Shown: positions 60,599 to 64,000 of the stretch, piece by piece | Layout: every line of letters starts with the position of its first letter | Numbering within the stretch: position 1 is the stretch's first letter | Assembly (NCBI GenBank): GCA_013420905.1 | Contig: JAAXNY010000001.1 | Location: 7,626,001-7,690,000 of the forward strand | Source: Collybia mongolica | Lineage: Eukaryota; Basidiomycota; Agaricomycetes; Agaricales; Clitocybaceae | Direction of reading: 5' to 3' | Length of the DNA stretch: 64,000 nucleotides | Made by a program: the position numbers and the translations under genes | Notes under the pieces: model-generated | What the model saw: the letters and a program-made list of their open reading frames with translations, nothing else | What the model was told of the DNA's origin: nothing | The model's database searches: none

Positions 60599-61294
60599 AT
60601 GACAACAGAGAAGCACACCTCAGCCGTGACGCTCTGGAAGGGCGTCCAAGACTGCATACTCGACAACTCGACTCCCCGTTACGAACCTCATCTACCATTC
60701 CCCCCGAACCCTCCTTATGACTCTGACTCCGACGCCAACCACACCTACTCCTTCGCCACTACTCTCCGCCTTCGCGCCTCTATAGCCACAACATCAGAAG
60801 ATCGTCTCCGGGAAGTCATGGTCAAGTTAGTTGAGCGCAACGCCAGCTTCCAACATGCAATGGCGAAAGAGCTTCTCTCTCCCAACGCCTCGAATCCCTC
60901 GTCTCCGCGCCGCAGACGTCGTCGATCACGACGGAGCTCCGACACAGCCGTTTCCTTAATAAAGTGTGCTAATTGTGGCCAGCGTGTCAAAGACGACAAA
61001 AGCCACGCTTCTACACGTCATGGAGGGATCGAGTGCACATATCATCCAGGTGACCGTAGTCCAATGATGCTTGTCAGAATACACCGCTCATGTTATTTGG
61101 CAGGCTATGTACAGAATGAAGTCTACGAATTCCTGTCGCGGACGCCCGAAGGGCGTAGTTTCAAGGTCTTGCGCACTCTCGCGATGTGGAGTTGCTGCGA
61201 TGAGGATGCGTGGAGTCCGGGGTGCGTTGCTGCCCGCGCGCACATGCTCGCCTCGGATCATCGCCCACTTATCGAGGATCCGGAGATACCCTGA
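60599..61294 (+). CDS. Cys-rich putative zinc-binding protein, copy 2
   Basis: Two exons (60599-61049, 61104-61294) give 213 residues. It has the same module as copy 1: IKCANCGQRVKDD, IECTYHPG with the intron splitting the Gly codon, then MWSCCDEDAWSPGCVAARAH. The middle CHG of copy 1 is missing and replaced by YEFLSRTPEGRSF, so metal binding may differ. Before the module is a helix DRLREVMVKLVERNASFQHA, matching the helix of copy 1, and a strongly basic block RRRRRRSRRSSD. The tandem arrangement, the shared intron and the shared helix point to local duplication followed by fast change. Upstream Met at 60503 is in frame but the extra residues look non-conserved, so 60599 is preferred. Confidence 0.78.
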   Translation: MTTEKHTSAVTLWKGVQDCILDNSTPRYEPHLPFPPNPPYDSDSDANHTYSFATTLRLRASIATTSEDRLREVMVKLVERNASFQHAMAKELLSPNASNPSSPRRRRRRSRRSSDTAVSLIKCANCGQRVKDDKSHASTRHGGIECTYHPGDRSPMMLVRIHRSCYLAGYVQNEVYEFLSRTPEGRSFKVLRTLAMWSCCDEDAWSPGCVAARAHMLASDHRPLIEDPEIP

Positions 61295-62230
61295 GTGCGT
61301 CCTTTTCCGTCTTATTGTATTTTTGGACCTGGCTGATGTTTGGGGTAGCAGATCGTCCGTCGGCTTCCGCAGGGAATGGCGTGATCACGGTCGCCTCGAT
61401 GTCCAATGACTCGTTTAGGGAGTGGTTTTCATTTGCATCATGTGCCTTGATTTCGTTTGCATCCGTTCCGAGAAGGACGCTCTTCGTTGCTCGTATGTAT
61501 CCTGATGCTGTATTCTGATTGCTGTATTGGAGGCCGTGATGGGTATCCTCTTCATTCTTACACTAATGTACTTTTTATCTAAAATCATAACATTGTATCA
61601 TAATCACTCATCTACCCCGATCGAATATATTATGTATCGCCCAGCCTAGGTCTCATGTCAATATCAGGATTTTAGGTGGAGTTATGGGTGGCGCGTGCTG
61701 TTATCATGGCAGTGGTGAGAACGAGCAATGTCGATTGAGTTCAACACTCACTGCCTGAAGTGTCATGATTTTTATGATGAGCGCTCATATACAATAGTTA
61801 AAAGTTCGAGTCAAGCCAGTTCAACCCATGTCACACATAGACCGCCTTATTTGAATCACATCAGTCGAACTGCAATGTCATGTCATTACTGTGAAACGCG
61901 TCAATCACGATGTTGGGGGGTGTACTATAGGATGTGGTTAATTGCTACATAGAATAAGTGGATGTACAGAGCCGTGTGTGTTTAAGGGGATAGTAGCAGG
62001 TAGTAGAACAGAACAATAAAAATAAAAAGACCCGAAATGTGTACAGCGTCCTTCCAGTGAGAGAACAGGGGCAGAGTGAGAACAACAGTTTACAGCGCAG
62101 CATGCCAGCACTTGGCAAATGCCGCGCAGCGAGGCCGTGGTGTGTTACTCCTCGCGTCGCCAGTATAATCCATCGACTATGGCGTATGGTGTGCTCCTCC
62201 GGTGAGAGCATTGGCAGATAATGAAAACAT
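61295..62230. other. Convergent 3' spacer, about 0.9 kb
   Basis: Between the convergent Cys-rich copy 2 and the disordered protein gene. Two short plus-strand frames continue past 61294 but show no features. No gene supported. Confidence 0.4.
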
Positions 62231-63046
62231 TCAATTCGTGCAATCGACCATCTCCCAGTCCTCTCCAGGGACGACTACCCACGATTTGGTGAGGATTGGA
62301 GACGCGTCCGTCATTGTGACATCCTGGATCTCCTTCTCCCTGTCGCCCTGTGCGGCGACGATCTGCTCGAGATCCTTGGTGGCGGTCATAATCGACACCG
62401 CAAGCCTGGGACCCATGCGTAAAATCTTCTGTCCCTCAGGCGTCGCCTTCATACATGTCGTGATGGCTTTACGGTAGAGATTGGGTTCAGCCTTCGAGCG
62501 AGGGAATACCGGTCGACCGGGGAGGGTAGTACGGGTCGGAGCCAATGGAGAGGATTTACGGGGATGGGTATTAATCGTGGGGGGTCCGACAGGAGGGACA
62601 GGGGTTGGAGACTTGCATGAAAGGATGGACACTTTGGTTGGTTTATAGGGCTGCGGCGCGTGGCGGAATGTGGGACGTGTGGGGCGCTGCTCCTGTCGGA
62701 TACGTATTGTGATGGGCTCCAGTGAGCGGTTGGCGTTGGCTTTGCAGAGCTCTCGCTGCTCCTTGTAGAAGCGCAGAGAGCGGTAGTGAGGGAGAACGAC
62801 GGACTGGTCGCGGGAGGGAGGTGGGCTGGTAGGGCGGGAAGGCTTAAGATCAGTGAGGGTGATGTACGACTCGGTGCGGCGAAGACCCATGTTATTAGGA
62901 GTTAAACGGGGTGCTTTGGCTGGCCTGGGGCTTGGAGAAAAAGTACTGGCGGACTGGCCCGGGAAAGAGAACGAAGAAGTGCGTTTGCGGGGGTGGAGGC
63001 TAAGAGGAAGAGCTGGGGAGACCACGATGGACATATGTAGGATCAA
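62231..63046 (-). CDS. Single-exon disordered protein of unknown function
   Basis: 271 residues, rich in Pro, Ser, Arg and Thr. The N-terminal two thirds look disordered and basic (for example RPAKAPRLTPNN, KPTKVSILSCKSPTPVPPV). A conserved-looking core lies at ESYITLTDLKPSRPTS and HYRSLRFYKEQRELCKANAN. The C-terminal third is ordered: AEPNLYRKAITTCMKATPEG, then GPRLAVSIMTATKDLEQIV, ending SWVVVPGEDWEMVDC, a W-V-V-V-P…DWEMV tail typical of many basidiomycete proteins of this kind. I do not recognise a named family. The second Met (MSIVVSP) is an alternative start. Clean long frame and sensible composition make it a real gene. Confidence 0.72.
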   Translation of the reverse strand: MILHMSIVVSPALPLSLHPRKRTSSFSFPGQSASTFSPSPRPAKAPRLTPNNMGLRRTESYITLTDLKPSRPTSPPPSRDQSVVLPHYRSLRFYKEQRELCKANANRSLEPITIRIRQEQRPTRPTFRHAPQPYKPTKVSILSCKSPTPVPPVGPPTINTHPRKSSPLAPTRTTLPGRPVFPRSKAEPNLYRKAITTCMKATPEGQKILRMGPRLAVSIMTATKDLEQIVAAQGDREKEIQDVTMTDASPILTKSWVVVPGEDWEMVDCTN

Positions 63047-64000
63047 ATTGGGCTATAGCCAAAACAGCAGCAGAAGGGGTTGATATCCACGAACAAAAGC
63101 TTGGTACAATCCGGGAACAAGCTCATGTGTAACGCATTCAGGGGCACGTGACATGAGTCACAAATCCCCCTTTGTGGATGACAAGCGATGAAACGGTTTG
63201 GCCATCCATTTGATCTTGGCAGTTTGTGGCGGTGCGCTAACGGAACTGGGCATGATCGAACTTAGAACTCGATCACAACAGTATCATCTCTCCTGTGAAT
63301 ATCAGGTTGCTCGACAGATTGTTGAGCAATGATGCTCAGCTGCTCATAGAGACGATGTGTTGGCAGTTGACAATCAATGTTTCGGCCTCTTCCCACCCCA
63401 TGCGCAACGTGATGGGTCCATGTGGACGTCGGTCCATTCTGGGGTGACAGCCCGACGCATGCCACAGCAAAATACCGACACGCGCACAGGCGCATGCTCC
63501 AAATGGGCGTCTCATTTCGCGCCGCCCCACGTTGTGACTCTTTCAGACCGAGTCATTAGATGATGTCTAGAATGCAGCGTACCCACATGACCCACCTCAA
63601 CACCTCGCTTCCAAGTCCGCAACTGAGCAATCCGTACTTTTCTTTTTCTAGACAGAACATACATCGCTGATGAAGCAAGCTGTATTACATTCCAGGGTAA
63701 AAACGTTCCAATAGCCCTATCAGACTATTCCATTCCCGATGGACACACGACCTCGAAAGCGGTTATGGATGTCCACGTATGTTCTAGATAATGATATTGA
63801 TAAGGCGAAATCATCAAATCCGAGGGTAAGAACGACCTGATACCTGTATCCAGAGGAAGGTGTTATGGTCTAAATCCAAACGCCACAACCACACATACCC
63901 CTACTCAATATACTTAAGTAGTGTTCCGTGGACATCGTTCACTCCTAAGTTAGGAAGACCACGCCGAACAAAGTTTGGATGCAAGTAGGGGCAGTATCAT
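63047..64000. other. Right-edge region with no supported gene
   Basis: The left part should be the promoter of the disordered protein gene. Short frames on both strands around 63262-63563 overlap each other and lack features. A neighbouring gene may begin past the window edge. Confidence 0.4.

Overview
The window looks like part of a chromosome from a filamentous basidiomycete, most likely an Agaricomycete. Genes are dense and split by many short introns, mostly about 50-60 nt, several with very small exons. The families also fit: an intact multicopper laccase, a Yor1-type ABCC transporter, a Zn2Cys6 regulator, a Rae1 nuclear export factor and a long F-box protein. There are no operons and nothing bacterial in gene structure. 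I ran no searches; all family calls come from motifs read in translated exons that I joined by hand.

Layout. 1-1.9 kb: 5' part of a Zn2Cys6 transcription factor (minus), running off the left edge. 6.2-7.7 kb: Ser/Thr-rich single-span membrane protein (minus). 8.8-16.1 kb: four plus-strand genes, an atypical SDR/NmrA-like dehydrogenase, a one-span protein with a C-terminal SH3 domain, a coiled-coil F-box protein and a DsbA/FrnE-like thioredoxin-fold protein. 16.1-21.0 kb is gene-poor. 21.0-23.7 kb: a Frag1/DRAM/Sfk1 membrane protein (plus) and a C2-domain protein of Inn1/Fic1 layout (minus).

24.0-36.8 kb is the most interesting block. Two tandem minus-strand genes encode complete IucA/IucC-type (NRPS-independent siderophore, NIS) synthetases of 620 and 635 residues with the same seven-exon architecture. 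A decayed unknown gene lies between them. About 590 bp from the second, in divergent orientation, is an intact ABCC/MRP transporter with roughly 39 introns. I infer a hydroxycarboxylate-siderophore-like biosynthesis and transport locus. An intact laccase follows at 38.8-41.8 kb.

44.1-46.1 kb holds a tandem pair of small two-span proteins with LPxY/PPxY motifs, then Rae1/Gle2 (minus, 46.6-48.1 kb). 48.9-56.2 kb is a birth-and-death cluster of type-B carboxylesterases: one intact gene flanked by a 5' pseudogene on the plus strand and a 3' remnant on the minus strand. A DHA1-type MFS transporter follows (56.5-58.4 kb, minus), then a tandem pair of Cys-rich putative zinc proteins (59.5-61.3 kb, plus) and a single-exon disordered protein (62.2-63.0 kb, minus).

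Functional links are few. The NIS pair with the divergent ABC transporter is the only set that reads as a pathway. The other genes look like ordinary neighbours, several of them local tandem duplicates.
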